Positions 40,720 to 49,664 of a stretch of 64,000 nucleotides of DNA are shown here, piece after piece. The position numbers were made by a program, and so were the translations under genes. The stretch is from Klebsiella sp. WP3-W18-ESBL-02 (GTDB lineage: Bacteria; Pseudomonadota; Gammaproteobacteria; Enterobacterales; Enterobacteriaceae), in assembly GCF_014168815.1 (NCBI RefSeq), contig NZ_AP021972.1, positions 3,410,001 to 3,474,000 on the forward strand, in the 5' to 3' direction. Below the pieces are notes generated by a model. That model was not told the origin of the DNA. It saw nothing but the letters and a program-made list of their open reading frames with translations, and made no database searches. The first letter of the stretch is position 1, and each line of letters starts with the position of its first letter.

Positions 40720-40881
40720 GACGTGAATATTTTATTAATAATCAATAAATTAATAATCATTCAATTTTTTTGAGCATGGTAATCAATTCTCTTCGATTTA
40801 TTCCGCCAAATAAAAACGTGATACTTATCACATCGACGAAAACATCGTCCCCTGTACGACATAACCTGCGAGAGATTAATT
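40720..40881 (+). promoter_or_regulatory. AT-rich region upstream of ybiJ
   Basis: This strongly AT-rich region (TTATTAATAATCAATAAATT and similar) precedes the DUF1471 gene and probably holds its promoter. A ribosome-binding site GCGAGAG lies before the ATG. No specific operator was recognised. Confidence 0.4.
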
Positions 40882-41142
40882 ATGAAAACCATTAAATATG
40901 CTGTTGCTGCCATCGCCCTGTCTGCCCTGTCCTTTGGCGCTTTCGCTGCCCAGCCTGTTACCCAAGCTCAGGCACAAAAAATGAACGCAATGGGTACCGT
41001 GTCCGTTGACGGCGCGACGACTCTGGATGGTATGGAAGCTCAGTTGGCGCAGAAAGCTGCCGCTGCTGGCGCAACCGGCTACTCCATCACGTCTGCTAAC
41101 ACCAACAACAAAGTTAGCGGTACTGCGGTTATCTATAAATAA
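40882..41142 (+). CDS. ybiJ: DUF1471 exported protein YbiJ
   Basis: This 86-residue protein has the length of E. coli YbiJ. A signal peptide of 22 residues ends FAA before QPVTQAQ, and a DUF1471 domain carries GTVSVDGATTLDGMEAQLAQ and ends with the strand VSGTAVIYK. Family members such as BhsA and McbA affect stress resistance and colonic-acid or biofilm phenotypes; YbiJ itself has no settled function. It ends before a strong terminator. Confidence 0.88.
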   Translation: MKTIKYAVAAIALSALSFGAFAAQPVTQAQAQKMNAMGTVSVDGATTLDGMEAQLAQKAAAAGATGYSITSANTNNKVSGTAVIYK

Positions 41143-41221
41143 TCGCCACCCTCTGTTATACCCCGTGAGCTGACCTCTCGCGGGTGCTCCAACCCTCATT
41201 GACTTGTTGATACCCTTTTTT

Positions 41222-41249
41222 GCCCGGCCGCCACGCCGGGCTTTTTTTT
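41222..41249 (+). terminator. terminator after ybiJ
   Basis: GCCCGGC and GCCGGGC form a 7-bp GC stem followed by eight T bases, about 80 bases after the ybiJ stop. Confidence 0.88.
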
Positions 41250-41291
41250 GCGTGGAATTTACGCAGGAAGGCCGCTTGCGCGGTATAAGAC

Positions 41292-41312
41292 GAGCCGGGC
41301 CATGCCCGGCTC
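41292..41312 (-). terminator. GC hairpin downstream of ybiB
   Basis: GAGCCGGGC and GCCCGGCTC form a perfect 9-bp stem with loop CAT, 20 bases beyond the ybiB stop. The minus-strand sequence after it (GTCTTATACC) is only weakly T-rich, so termination may be partial. Confidence 0.55.
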
Positions 41313-41331
41313 GGGAGGACAGCCAGCGGGT

Positions 41332-42300
41332 TTAATAGGCGAGCGCGACGCGGTCAAGGCCGTCTTCAAGCGAACTGACCTCTCCGGCCGCCAGCAGGCA
41401 ACAGGCCAGCTGAATTTTCAACGACTGCGGCACCGGCTCGACGCCCGCCACGCAGCGTTCGATCCACTGCGCCGTGGTTTGCGGATCTTTCGCCGCTGGC
41501 AGCGCCACAATCTCTTCGCACTGCTCACTCTGACGCGCGTTAATGACCCGTGCGCCCTGCGCATCAATCAATGTGATTTGCGGGCAGCGCTGCGGATTAG
41601 CATAAACTTCGCCCTCGGTGCCATGCATCAGCAGGCTGCGCCCGCCGATATCGGCAAAGAATTTTGCGACTTTGCCCACGTACTCCGGATGCGAGACGCT
41701 GGACAAGCGCAGCGCCGCGTCTTCGGCAAACGGCGTCGCCAGCTTGGCCAGCGTATGCGCACTGTTGCGCACGCCAAGCTGCCAGCGCAGATTCAGCTGC
41801 CGTTCCAGCGGCGGGCACAGCGCGCCAACCGGAATATAGACCAGCTGATGGCCATCCAGCTTTGCCTGCGCCTGCCCGGCATGACGCGTCGGCTCAATGC
41901 CCAGCAGCTCAAAGATGGTCTCACTGATGACCCGCGTCGGATCTTCGCTGACCCCGTGCACCACGACCGGAAAACCGAGCTTATGCAGCAGCATCGCCAG
42001 CAGCGGCGTCAGGTTGGCCTGCTTGCGCGCGCCGTTATAGCTGGGAATGACAATCGGCATCGGTTTACCCGCCGGCGGCGTCAGGCGCATGGTTTTCTGC
42101 TGCACGGCCTCATAAAAACCAAGCATCTCCGCTTCGCCCTCCCCCTTAATGCGCATGGAGAGCAAAATCGCGCCCATTTCCAGATCCGGAACATCACCAT
42201 CAAGCATTTGGGTGTACAGGCCGCGCGCGATGTCCTGGTCCAGGTCACGCGCATGATTTTTTCCACGACCGATTTCTTTGATGATTTTGCGATAATCCAT
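41332..42300 (-). CDS. ybiB: TrpD2-type DNA-binding protein YbiB
   Basis: This 322-residue protein corresponds to E. coli YbiB (320 residues), which has the fold of anthranilate phosphoribosyltransferase (TrpD) but lacks that activity and binds nucleic acids without sequence preference. An N-terminal helical domain (MDYRKIIKEIGRGKNHARDL, ILLSMRIKGEGEAEMLGF) is followed by the larger alpha/beta domain. In E. coli it forms an SOS-linked operon with dinG; here it follows dinG by 100 bases with a REP element between. Its cellular role is not settled. Confidence 0.93.
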   Translation of the reverse strand: MDYRKIIKEIGRGKNHARDLDQDIARGLYTQMLDGDVPDLEMGAILLSMRIKGEGEAEMLGFYEAVQQKTMRLTPPAGKPMPIVIPSYNGARKQANLTPLLAMLLHKLGFPVVVHGVSEDPTRVISETIFELLGIEPTRHAGQAQAKLDGHQLVYIPVGALCPPLERQLNLRWQLGVRNSAHTLAKLATPFAEDAALRLSSVSHPEYVGKVAKFFADIGGRSLLMHGTEGEVYANPQRCPQITLIDAQGARVINARQSEQCEEIVALPAAKDPQTTAQWIERCVAGVEPVPQSLKIQLACCLLAAGEVSSLEDGLDRVALAY

Positions 42301-42322
42301 TTACTGCTCCTTTGCTCGTCGT

Positions 42323-42392
42323 CGCCAGATAAGCGCAGCGCATCCGGCAATGTGCGGCGGCCGCCTGATGGCGCTATGCGTTTCAGGCCTAC
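42323..42392. repeat. REP element
   Basis: GCCAGATAAGCGCAGCGCATCCGGC and GCCTGATGGCGCTATGCG with TTCAGGCCTAC make an inverted REP pair between dinG and ybiB. Confidence 0.8.
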
Positions 42393-42400
42393 ACACCGGG

Positions 42401-44554
42401 CTAGCGTTTTTTACGGCGCGGTGATTTTGGCTTAGCCGTGATAGCTTTCTGTTTAACTTCCGGCACTTCCGGACGTTCAATCGGGAAAACCGGCAACGCA
42501 TCCAGTAAACGCTTACCGTAGTTTTTGGTCAACAGCCGCTTATCGTAGATGATCACTTCGCCCCAGCAACCGTGGCTACGAATCAGTCGCCCCACCTGCT
42601 GAATCAGATTAAACGATGCGCTGGGCAGACTTTGCACTTCAAAGGGGTAGCGGTTGAGACTTTTCAGCCATTCGCCTTCGGTGATCACCACCGGGCTGTC
42701 GATCGGCGGGAAGGCGATTTTATGAATATGCACCTGGCTTAGCAGCTCACCTTTCAGATCCAGCCCCTCCGCAAAAGATTGTAGCCCAACCAGCACGCTG
42801 CGCTCGCCGCTCTCAACCCGCTTGCGATGGAGTTCTACCAGCCGATAGCGCGGCTGATCGCCCTGCACCAGCAGCATCAGACGTAGATCGGTCACGTGCT
42901 CAAGGAAACGCTGCATCGCGCGGCCGCTGGCAAACAGCACCAGCATACCGTGATGCTTTTTGCTCTCGACCTGCTGGCGAAAATAGGCCGCCATTTCGGC
43001 AATATGCTGCTCTTCGTTATCGATTAGCGGCTCAAACTGCATCTGTGGAATGACGATTTTACCCTGCTCGACGTGGTTAAACGGCGAATCCAGCGCCACG
43101 AAACGATCGCCTGCTTTTTCTCTCAGCCCGCTCATCTCCTGCAGGCGTGAGAAGCTATTAAGCGAACGCAGCGTTGCCGAGGTGACAACAATATGCGGCA
43201 CGCTGCGCCACAGCAGGCGCTCAAGCTGTTCGCTGACGCGGATACCTACGCAGTGGAACCAGACGTGCATCTGCCCATCGCGCAGATCGCGGGTAGCCCA
43301 CTTGGTGACCGGCGCCCCCGATGCCTGGGAAAGCGACGCCAGACGCCACAGCTTGCTCTGGGATTCAAACATCCCCAGCGCGCGGTTCATCTGCAAAATC
43401 ACCCGATGCAGGCGCACAATATCGTGACTGCCGGTTTTCTCGCTGAGATCGTTTAAGAACAGCTCCGCCAGCCCGCGCAGCATTTCGGTGAGCTTGGCCA
43501 AACGCTGGCAAATTTCCATCACTTCGTCGGGCAACTCGCCCATCGGGAATCGATGCTCGGCTTCCTGGGCTGCGGGTAGATACAGATTAAGAATGTTATT
43601 CAGCGACGCGATAAGCTCGTACAGCTCTTCACAATGCGCGGTAAGTCGCTCCGGCAGCGCCAGCGGCGGCGTGGTTTTCGGGCGGAACTGCTCCATGCAG
43701 GTGGCCACCAGCTTACTGAACAGGTCGAGCTGTAGCCGATACCACGGTGCGGTAATCTCGGCGCTCATCTCCAGCGCGTCGCGGGCGACGTCCGGCAGAT
43801 GGTGGCCTTCATCCAGCACCAGCAGCAGGTTTTTCGGCTCCGGCAGCACCGCTTCGCTCTCCATTGCCGCCATGACCAGCGCATGGTTTGCGACCACGAC
43901 TTCAGCCTCCTGAATCTCGCGGCGCGCGACGAAGAACGGGCACTCGCGATAATACTGGCAGTTACGGTTCAAACAGCTGGCTTTATCGGTGCTCAGGCGA
44001 CGCCATAAATCATCGTCAATCGCGATGTCGGTATGGTCGCGCAGGCCGTCCCACTTGTAGCTGTCGAGATCGCCCTTCAGCTTCGCGCAGCGCTTCTGCT
44101 CTTCCTGGTTATTGGGCGTCAGCTCATCGTCGAGAAAGGCCAGCAGATCCTGCTGGTTTGGCTCGCTGCTGGCGAGCGCCGTCAGGTTACGCGGGCATAC
44201 GTAGCGGCCGCGACCAAAGGCGGCAGTGAAGCGCAAATCGGGGATAATTTTGCGCAGCAGCGGTAAATCTTTACTGTAGATTTGATCCTGTAACGCCACG
44301 TTGGCGGTGCTGACCACCAGCGTTTTCTGTTCTTCGCGGGCGATAGCAATACCGGGAATCAGGTAGGACAAGGTTTTCCCGACGCCGGTAGGCGCTTCAA
44401 TCGCCAGATGTCGCCCGTCTTCTCCGGCAAGCGTTTTAGCGACGTCCGCAATCATCTGCCGCTGCGGCGCACGGGGGATAAAGTCGGGGATCTGTTCCTG
44501 AAGCGCCTTGTACCAGGCGGCGATTTGCGCTTTCAGCGCAGCGGTCAAAGCCAT
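42401..44554 (-). CDS. dinG: SOS-inducible ATP-dependent helicase DinG
   Basis: This 717-residue protein matches E. coli DinG (716 residues), an XPD-like 5'-3' helicase that unwinds R-loops and D-loops. Walker A is EAPTGVGKT, the DEAH-type box is VLDEGHHLPD, and four iron-sulfur cysteines lie in GRYVCPRNL and KASCLNRNCQYYRECPF. Helicase motif VI is in LIQQVGRLIRSHG. The C-terminus is basic (KPKSPRRKKR). A LexA box lies 15 bases before the start, so expression is part of the SOS response. Confidence 0.96.
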   Translation of the reverse strand: MALTAALKAQIAAWYKALQEQIPDFIPRAPQRQMIADVAKTLAGEDGRHLAIEAPTGVGKTLSYLIPGIAIAREEQKTLVVSTANVALQDQIYSKDLPLLRKIIPDLRFTAAFGRGRYVCPRNLTALASSEPNQQDLLAFLDDELTPNNQEEQKRCAKLKGDLDSYKWDGLRDHTDIAIDDDLWRRLSTDKASCLNRNCQYYRECPFFVARREIQEAEVVVANHALVMAAMESEAVLPEPKNLLLVLDEGHHLPDVARDALEMSAEITAPWYRLQLDLFSKLVATCMEQFRPKTTPPLALPERLTAHCEELYELIASLNNILNLYLPAAQEAEHRFPMGELPDEVMEICQRLAKLTEMLRGLAELFLNDLSEKTGSHDIVRLHRVILQMNRALGMFESQSKLWRLASLSQASGAPVTKWATRDLRDGQMHVWFHCVGIRVSEQLERLLWRSVPHIVVTSATLRSLNSFSRLQEMSGLREKAGDRFVALDSPFNHVEQGKIVIPQMQFEPLIDNEEQHIAEMAAYFRQQVESKKHHGMLVLFASGRAMQRFLEHVTDLRLMLLVQGDQPRYRLVELHRKRVESGERSVLVGLQSFAEGLDLKGELLSQVHIHKIAFPPIDSPVVITEGEWLKSLNRYPFEVQSLPSASFNLIQQVGRLIRSHGCWGEVIIYDKRLLTKNYGKRLLDALPVFPIERPEVPEVKQKAITAKPKSPRRKKR

Positions 44555-44568
44555 GAGAAAACCTGAGA

Positions 44569-44588
44569 TACTGTATAAACAGCCACTA
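44569..44588. promoter_or_regulatory. LexA box of dinG
   Basis: TACTGTATAAACAGCCACTA (reverse strand TAGTGGCTGTTTATACAGTA) differs from the known E. coli dinG LexA site at a single position as I recall it. It overlaps the dinG leader just upstream of the start codon. Confidence 0.85.
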
Positions 44589-44613
44589 TTGTGGCACTTT
44601 CTGTACGCCGCCG

Positions 44614-44644
44614 CAAAAAAGAAAGCCCGGCTTTCGGCCGGGCT
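44614..44644 (-). terminator. terminator of rhlE
   Basis: On the minus strand AGCCCGGC and GCCGGGCT form a perfect 8-bp stem followed by TTCTTTTTT, seven bases after the rhlE stop. Confidence 0.9.
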
Positions 44645-44650
44645 CGCAGT

Positions 44651-46033
44651 TTACTGCGCTGCTGCAGGTTTACGCGGGCGGCGAGGTGGACGCGGCTTAT
44701 CGCCTGCCGGTTTACCCTCCGCGCTGCGCGGTTTGGCTTTCGGCGCGCCGCCGTCGTTACGACGCGGCTGCTGTTGGCTACGCCCTGCGCCCTGCCCCTG
44801 ACCACCCTGGCCGCGACCACGGCCGCCGCCGTTACCGTTGCCATTGCCGCCACGCTGCTGGCGACCGTTCTGAATCGGCTCCGCTTTGATAGACGGATCC
44901 GGCTCGTAGCCCGGCAGCGCAATGCGCGGAATTTCTTTCTTCAGCAGACGTTCGATGTCGCGCAGCAGTTTGTGCTCATCAACGCACACCAGCGACAGCG
45001 CTTCACCGGTCGCGGCCGCGCGGCCGGTACGGCCGATACGGTGCACGTAATCTTCCGGCACGTTCGGCAGCTCGTAGTTCACGACGTGCGGCAGCTCTTC
45101 AATATCCAGGCCACGCGCGGCGATATCGGTCGCCACCAGCACGCGGATATCGCCGGATTTAAAATCGGCCAGCGCGCGCGTACGCGCACCCTGCGATTTG
45201 TTACCGTGAATCGCCGCGCTGCGGATACCGTCTTTATTCAGCTGTTCCGCCAGGTGGTTTGCGCCGTGCTTGGTACGAGTAAATACCAGCACCTGCTGCC
45301 AGTTGCCTTCGCCGATCATCTGCGACAGCAGCTCGCGCTTACGTTTTTTATCAACCATGTGAACGTGCTGCGTTACCTGCTCAGAAGCCGTGTTACGACG
45401 CGCCACTTCAATCTCGAGCGGGTTGGTCAGCAGTTTTTCTGCCAGGGCTTTAATGTCGTCGGAGAAGGTAGCGGAGAACAGCAGGTTCTGGCGCTTCGCC
45501 GGCAGCTTGGTCAGCACACGACGGATGTCGTGGATGAAGCCCATGTCGAGCATACGGTCAGCTTCGTCCAGCACCAGGATTTCTATCTGATCGAGCTTCA
45601 CGGCGTTCTGATGTTCGAGATCCAACAGACGCCCCGGCGTAGCCACCAGCACGTCAACGCCGCCGCGCAGCTTCATCATCTGCGGGTTGATGCTGACGCC
45701 GCCGAACACGACCAGCGAACGGATGTTCAGGTAACGGCTGTATTCACGCACGTTTTCACCAATCTGCGCCGCCAGCTCACGGGTTGGCGTGAGGATCAGC
45801 GCGCGCACCGGGCGACGGCCCTTGACGTGCGGCTCACGGGAAACCAGCAGCTGCAGCAGCGGCAGGGTAAAGCCTGCGGTTTTACCGGTGCCGGTTTGGG
45901 CGCTGGCCATCAGGTCGCGGCCCTGCAGTACCGCAGGAATCGCCTGCTGCTGGATGGGGGTGGGTTCGCGGTAACCTTGCTCAGCAACGGCGCGCAGAAT
46001 GTCGGGGTTCAGCCCGAGAGAATCAAAAGACAT
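44651..46033 (-). CDS. rhlE: DEAD-box ATP-dependent RNA helicase RhlE
   Basis: This 460-residue RNA helicase starts MSFDSLGLNPDILRAVAEQG. It shows motif Q in PTPIQQQAIP, Walker A in ASAQTGTGKT, PTRELAAQ, VATPGR, DEAD in VLDEADRML, SAT, and motif VI HRIGRTGRAA. The C-terminal tail is glycine- and arginine-rich (GGNGNGNGGGRGRGQGG) and ends lysine/proline-rich, as in other RhlE proteins, and probably binds RNA. The ATG at 46033 follows GGAGTACTT; an upstream in-frame start would add 51 unrelated residues. RhlE acts in ribosome assembly and RNA decay. It is divergent from cecR. Confidence 0.95.
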   Translation of the reverse strand: MSFDSLGLNPDILRAVAEQGYREPTPIQQQAIPAVLQGRDLMASAQTGTGKTAGFTLPLLQLLVSREPHVKGRRPVRALILTPTRELAAQIGENVREYSRYLNIRSLVVFGGVSINPQMMKLRGGVDVLVATPGRLLDLEHQNAVKLDQIEILVLDEADRMLDMGFIHDIRRVLTKLPAKRQNLLFSATFSDDIKALAEKLLTNPLEIEVARRNTASEQVTQHVHMVDKKRKRELLSQMIGEGNWQQVLVFTRTKHGANHLAEQLNKDGIRSAAIHGNKSQGARTRALADFKSGDIRVLVATDIAARGLDIEELPHVVNYELPNVPEDYVHRIGRTGRAAATGEALSLVCVDEHKLLRDIERLLKKEIPRIALPGYEPDPSIKAEPIQNGRQQRGGNGNGNGGGRGRGQGGQGQGAGRSQQQPRRNDGGAPKAKPRSAEGKPAGDKPRPPRRPRKPAAAQ

Positions 46034-46229
46034 AAGTACTCCACACCCACCCCGACCGCATGCGGTGTAGTTTTCGAGGGGAGAGAAAAACAGGGGAATG
46101 ACAAAAACCACAATGTCATGAAGGGGCGGAGTGTAGCAGTTTTTGTGATGCACCGCATAAATTATCCCCTTCACGCGGTAAAACAAGATTATTCACCACG
46201 CTGGACAAGATGGAAAACCCGGCATAATC

Positions 46230-46249
46230 TTAATCAATCGTTTGATTAA
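46230..46249. promoter_or_regulatory. CecR operator
   Basis: TTAATCAA-TCGT-TTGATTAA is a perfect 20-base dyad in the rhlE-cecR gap, 13 bases before the cecR start. It matches the type of palindrome reported as the E. coli CecR (YbiH) target controlling both rhlE and the cecR-ybhGFSR operon. Confidence 0.85.
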
Positions 46250-46262
46250 TTCTGGTGGCATC

Positions 46263-46937
46263 ATGAATCCCACTCCGATTACCAGCAAAGGCGAACAGGC
46301 GAAAAGCCAGCTGATTGCCGCCGGACTCGCCCAGTTTGGCGAGTACGGCCTGCATGCGACCACCCGCGATATCGCCGCGCTGGCCGGGCAGAATATTGCC
46401 GCCATCACCTATTATTTTGGCTCAAAAGAAGATTTATACCAGGCCTGCGCCCAATGGATTGCTGATTTTATCGGCGAAAACTTCCGGGCTCACGCCGAAG
46501 CCGCTGAACAGCTATTCGCCCAACCGCAGCCGGACCGAGAAGCCATACGCGCGCTGATCCTCCACGCCTGCCGCAACATGATTTTACTGCTGACTCAGGA
46601 TGACACGCTGAACCTGAGCAAATTTATCTCACGCGAGCAGCTGTCGCCGACCGCCGCCTACCAGCGGATTCACGATCAGGTGATTGCCCCGCTGCATGCG
46701 CATCTGACCCGACTGATTGCCGCCTATACCGGCTGCGATGCCAGCAGCACGCAAATGATCCTCCACACCCACGCCCTGCTGGGGGAAGTGCTGGCGTTTC
46801 GCCTGGGGCGGGAAACGATTCTGATGCGCACCGGCTGGACACAATTTGACGCCGACAAAGCCGAGCAAATTTTCGCGGTCGTTACCTGTCATATCGATTT
46901 CATTCTGCAAGGATTAACGCAAAGGAGCCTGAAGTGA
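46263..46937 (+). CDS. cecR: TetR-family regulator CecR (YbiH)
   Basis: This 224-residue regulator matches E. coli CecR (223 residues). The N-terminal TetR helix-turn-helix has GLHATTRDIAALAGQNIAAITYYF, and the ligand domain includes NLSKFISREQLSPTAAY. In E. coli it represses rhlE and the ybhGFSR efflux operon and affects sensitivity to cefoperazone and chloramphenicol. The ATG at 46263 agrees with the E. coli start; an in-frame start at 46242 would lie inside the operator. Its stop overlaps the ybhG start, so it is the first gene of the operon. Confidence 0.94.
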   Translation: MNPTPITSKGEQAKSQLIAAGLAQFGEYGLHATTRDIAALAGQNIAAITYYFGSKEDLYQACAQWIADFIGENFRAHAEAAEQLFAQPQPDREAIRALILHACRNMILLLTQDDTLNLSKFISREQLSPTAAYQRIHDQVIAPLHAHLTRLIAAYTGCDASSTQMILHTHALLGEVLAFRLGRETILMRTGWTQFDADKAEQIFAVVTCHIDFILQGLTQRSLK

Positions 46938-47932
46938 TGAAAAAACCGGTGGTCCTTATTCTGGCCATAGCGCTCATCGTCGCGCTGATTGGCGGTGGGA
47001 CGTGGTGGTATCAGAGTCGGCAGAATAACGGCCTGACCCTGTATGGCAACGTCGATATTCGTACCGTCAACATGAGCTTCCGCGTTGGCGGGCGTCTGCA
47101 ATCGCTGACGGTCGACGAGGGCGATGCGATTAAGCAGGGCCAGACGCTTGGCCAACTGGATAAAGCGCCGTATGAAAACGCGCTGCAGCAGGCGAAGGCG
47201 AACGTCGCTACCGCCGAAGCGCAATACGATCTGATGATGGCCGGCTACCGGGCAGAAGAAATAGCCCAAGCCGCCGCGGCGGTAAAACAGGCGCAGGCTG
47301 CCTACGATTATGCGCAAAGCTTCCTCCAGCGTCAGCAGGGGCTGTGGAACAGCCGTCTGTTGTCGGCTAACGATCTGGCCAACGCGCGTTCTTCCCGTGA
47401 CCAGGCGCTGGCGTCGCTGAAATCGGCACAGGACAAGCTCAGCCAATACCGAGCGGGTAACCGGCCGCAGGAGATCGCTCAGGCAAAAGCCAACCTCGAA
47501 CAGGCCCAAGCCCAGCTGGCGCAGGCAACGCTCGATTTACATGACACGACGCTCACCGCACCGTCCGACGGTACCCTGCTCACCCGCGCGGTTGAGCCAG
47601 GCAGTATGCTCAGCGCGGGCAGCACCGTGCTGACGCTGTCGCTGACCCGCCCGGTGTGGGTGCGCGCCTATGTTGACGAGAAGAACCTCAATCAGGCCCA
47701 GCCGGGGCGCGAAATTTTGCTCTATACCGACGGCCGCCCGGACAAACCGTACCACGGTAAAATCGGTTTTGTTTCCCCGACCGCCGAGTTTACGCCCAAA
47801 ACGGTAGAGACCCCGGACCTGCGTACCGATCTGGTTTACCGCCTGCGCATTATCGTCACCGACGCCGACGACAGCCTGCGCCAGGGGATGCCGGTCACGC
47901 TGCGCTTTAGCGATGAGTCGCGCCATGAGTGA
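46934..47932 (+). CDS. ybhG: HlyD-type membrane-fusion protein YbhG
   Basis: This 332-residue periplasmic adaptor matches E. coli YbhG. One N-terminal membrane anchor (residues 5-26) precedes the lipoyl/barrel part with YGNVDIRTVNMSFRVGGR. A long alpha-hairpin coiled coil rich in Q and A (about residues 75-200) follows, and then the beta-barrel with TLLTRAVEPGS. It links the YbhFSR ABC exporter to an outer-membrane channel such as TolC. Either GTG 46934 or ATG 46937 can start it; AAAGGAG precedes both. It overlaps cecR and ybhF by a few bases. Confidence 0.94.
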   Translation: MMKKPVVLILAIALIVALIGGGTWWYQSRQNNGLTLYGNVDIRTVNMSFRVGGRLQSLTVDEGDAIKQGQTLGQLDKAPYENALQQAKANVATAEAQYDLMMAGYRAEEIAQAAAAVKQAQAAYDYAQSFLQRQQGLWNSRLLSANDLANARSSRDQALASLKSAQDKLSQYRAGNRPQEIAQAKANLEQAQAQLAQATLDLHDTTLTAPSDGTLLTRAVEPGSMLSAGSTVLTLSLTRPVWVRAYVDEKNLNQAQPGREILLYTDGRPDKPYHGKIGFVSPTAEFTPKTVETPDLRTDLVYRLRIIVTDADDSLRQGMPVTLRFSDESRHE

Positions 47933-49664
47933 TAGCCAGATTCAGCTGCGCGGGCTGGTCAAACGGTTTGCCGGCATGGATAAGCCAGCGGTCGCCCGGC
48001 TGGACTGCACGATCAACGCCGGCTACGTGACCGGTTTGGTCGGGCCGGACGGCGCGGGAAAAACCACGCTGATGCGCATGCTTGCCGGGCTGCTGAAGCC
48101 GGATGAGGGCAGCGCGACGGTGCTGGGGCTGGACCCGATTGCCAACGATAGCGCCCTGCACGCGGTGCTCGGCTATATGCCGCAAAAATTCGGCCTGTAT
48201 GAAGATTTAACGGTCATGGAGAACCTTAACCTCTATGCCGACCTGCGAAGCGTGACCGGCGAAACGCGGGAAAAGACCTTCGCGCGGCTGCTGGAGTTCA
48301 CCGCGCTGGGGCCTTTTACCGAACGCCTGGCGGGTAAACTCTCCGGAGGGATGAAACAAAAGCTGGGACTGGCCTGTACGTTAGTCGGCGAGCCAAAGGT
48401 GCTGCTGCTGGATGAACCCGGCGTTGGCGTCGACCCCATTTCGCGCCGCGAGCTGTGGGAAATGGTGCACGAGCTGGCGGGTGATGGAATGCTGATCCTC
48501 TGGAGCACCTCTTATCTTGATGAAGCCGAGCAGTGTCAGGACGTGCTGCTGATGAACGAAGGCGAACTCCTGTATCAGGGCGAACCTACTGCCCTCACCC
48601 GTACCATGGCCGGACGCAGCTTTTTAATGCACAGCCCGCAGGAAAATAACCGCAGACTGCTGCAGCGCGCGTTGAAGCAAAGCGCGGTCAGCGACGGGAT
48701 GATTCAGGGGCGTTCGGTGCGCGTGATCCTCAAAAAATCGGCCAGTGCCGATGATTTGCGCCGGGCACCCGGCATGCCAACGCTGGAAATAGAAGAGACC
48801 ACGCCGCGCTTTGAAGATGCATTTATCGATCTGCTCGGCGGCGCGGGGACCTCAGAATCGCCGCTGGGAGCCATTCTGCATACCGTTGACGGTTCGCCGG
48901 ACGAAACGGTCATCGAAGCCAAACAGCTGACCAAAAAATTCGGCGACTTTGCCGCAACGGACCACGTCAATTTTGCGGTCAAGCGCGGGGAAATCTTCGG
49001 CCTGCTGGGTCCGAACGGCGCGGGGAAATCCACCACCTTCAAAATGATGTGCGGTCTGCTGGTGCCAACCTCCGGCAACGCGCTGGTGCTGAATATGGAT
49101 TTGAAGGTCAGCTCGGGTAAGGCGCGCCAGCATCTGGGTTATATGGCGCAGAAGTTTTCGCTGTACGGCAACCTCACGGTCGAACAAAACCTCCGTTTCT
49201 TCTCCGGCGTGTACGGCCTGCGCGGCCGCGCGCAGAATGACAAAATCGACAGCATGAGCAACGCCTTTGGCCTCAAAGCGATCGCTCGCCACACCACCGA
49301 CTCACTGCCGTTAGGCTTTAAGCAACGCCTGGCGCTGGCCTGCTCGCTGATGCACGAGCCGGACATTCTGTTTCTCGATGAGCCAACCTCAGGGGTTGAC
49401 CCCCTCACCCGTCGTGAGTTCTGGCTGCACATCAACAGCATGGTGGAAAAAGGGGTGACGGTGATGGTCACCACCCACTTTATGGATGAAGCCGAGTACT
49501 GTGACCGCATTGGCCTGGTGTATCGCGGTAAGCTTATCGCCAGCGGCACGCCGGACGATTTAAAAGCCCAGGCCGCCGACGCGCAGCAGCCGGACCCGAC
49601 CATGGAGCAGGCCTTTATTACGCTTATCAACGACTGGGATAAGGAGCACGCCAATGAGCGCTAG
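47925..49664 (+). CDS. ybhF: ABC exporter ATPase YbhF (two cassettes)
   Basis: This 579-residue protein matches E. coli YbhF (578 residues) and has two fused ATP-binding cassettes. Walker A motifs are GPDGAGKTT near residue 43 and GPNGAGKST near residue 360. Signatures are KLSGGMKQKLGLAC and PLGFKQRLALAC, and Walker B motifs LLLDEPGVGVD and LFLDEPTSGVD. The second signature lacks the usual SGG. It drives drug export through YbhS and YbhR. The start at 47925 overlaps ybhG by eight bases; a start at 47913 would add four residues. Confidence 0.94.
   Translation: MSDSQIQLRGLVKRFAGMDKPAVARLDCTINAGYVTGLVGPDGAGKTTLMRMLAGLLKPDEGSATVLGLDPIANDSALHAVLGYMPQKFGLYEDLTVMENLNLYADLRSVTGETREKTFARLLEFTALGPFTERLAGKLSGGMKQKLGLACTLVGEPKVLLLDEPGVGVDPISRRELWEMVHELAGDGMLILWSTSYLDEAEQCQDVLLMNEGELLYQGEPTALTRTMAGRSFLMHSPQENNRRLLQRALKQSAVSDGMIQGRSVRVILKKSASADDLRRAPGMPTLEIEETTPRFEDAFIDLLGGAGTSESPLGAILHTVDGSPDETVIEAKQLTKKFGDFAATDHVNFAVKRGEIFGLLGPNGAGKSTTFKMMCGLLVPTSGNALVLNMDLKVSSGKARQHLGYMAQKFSLYGNLTVEQNLRFFSGVYGLRGRAQNDKIDSMSNAFGLKAIARHTTDSLPLGFKQRLALACSLMHEPDILFLDEPTSGVDPLTRREFWLHINSMVEKGVTVMVTTHFMDEAEYCDRIGLVYRGKLIASGTPDDLKAQAADAQQPDPTMEQAFITLINDWDKEHANER

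Noticed and set aside
44591..46249. A 552-codon plus-strand open frame opposite rhlE
   Set aside because: It lies wholly antisense to the well-supported helicase gene, its protein is arginine/histidine/valine-rich with no known motif, and long antisense frames are common in GC-rich genes.
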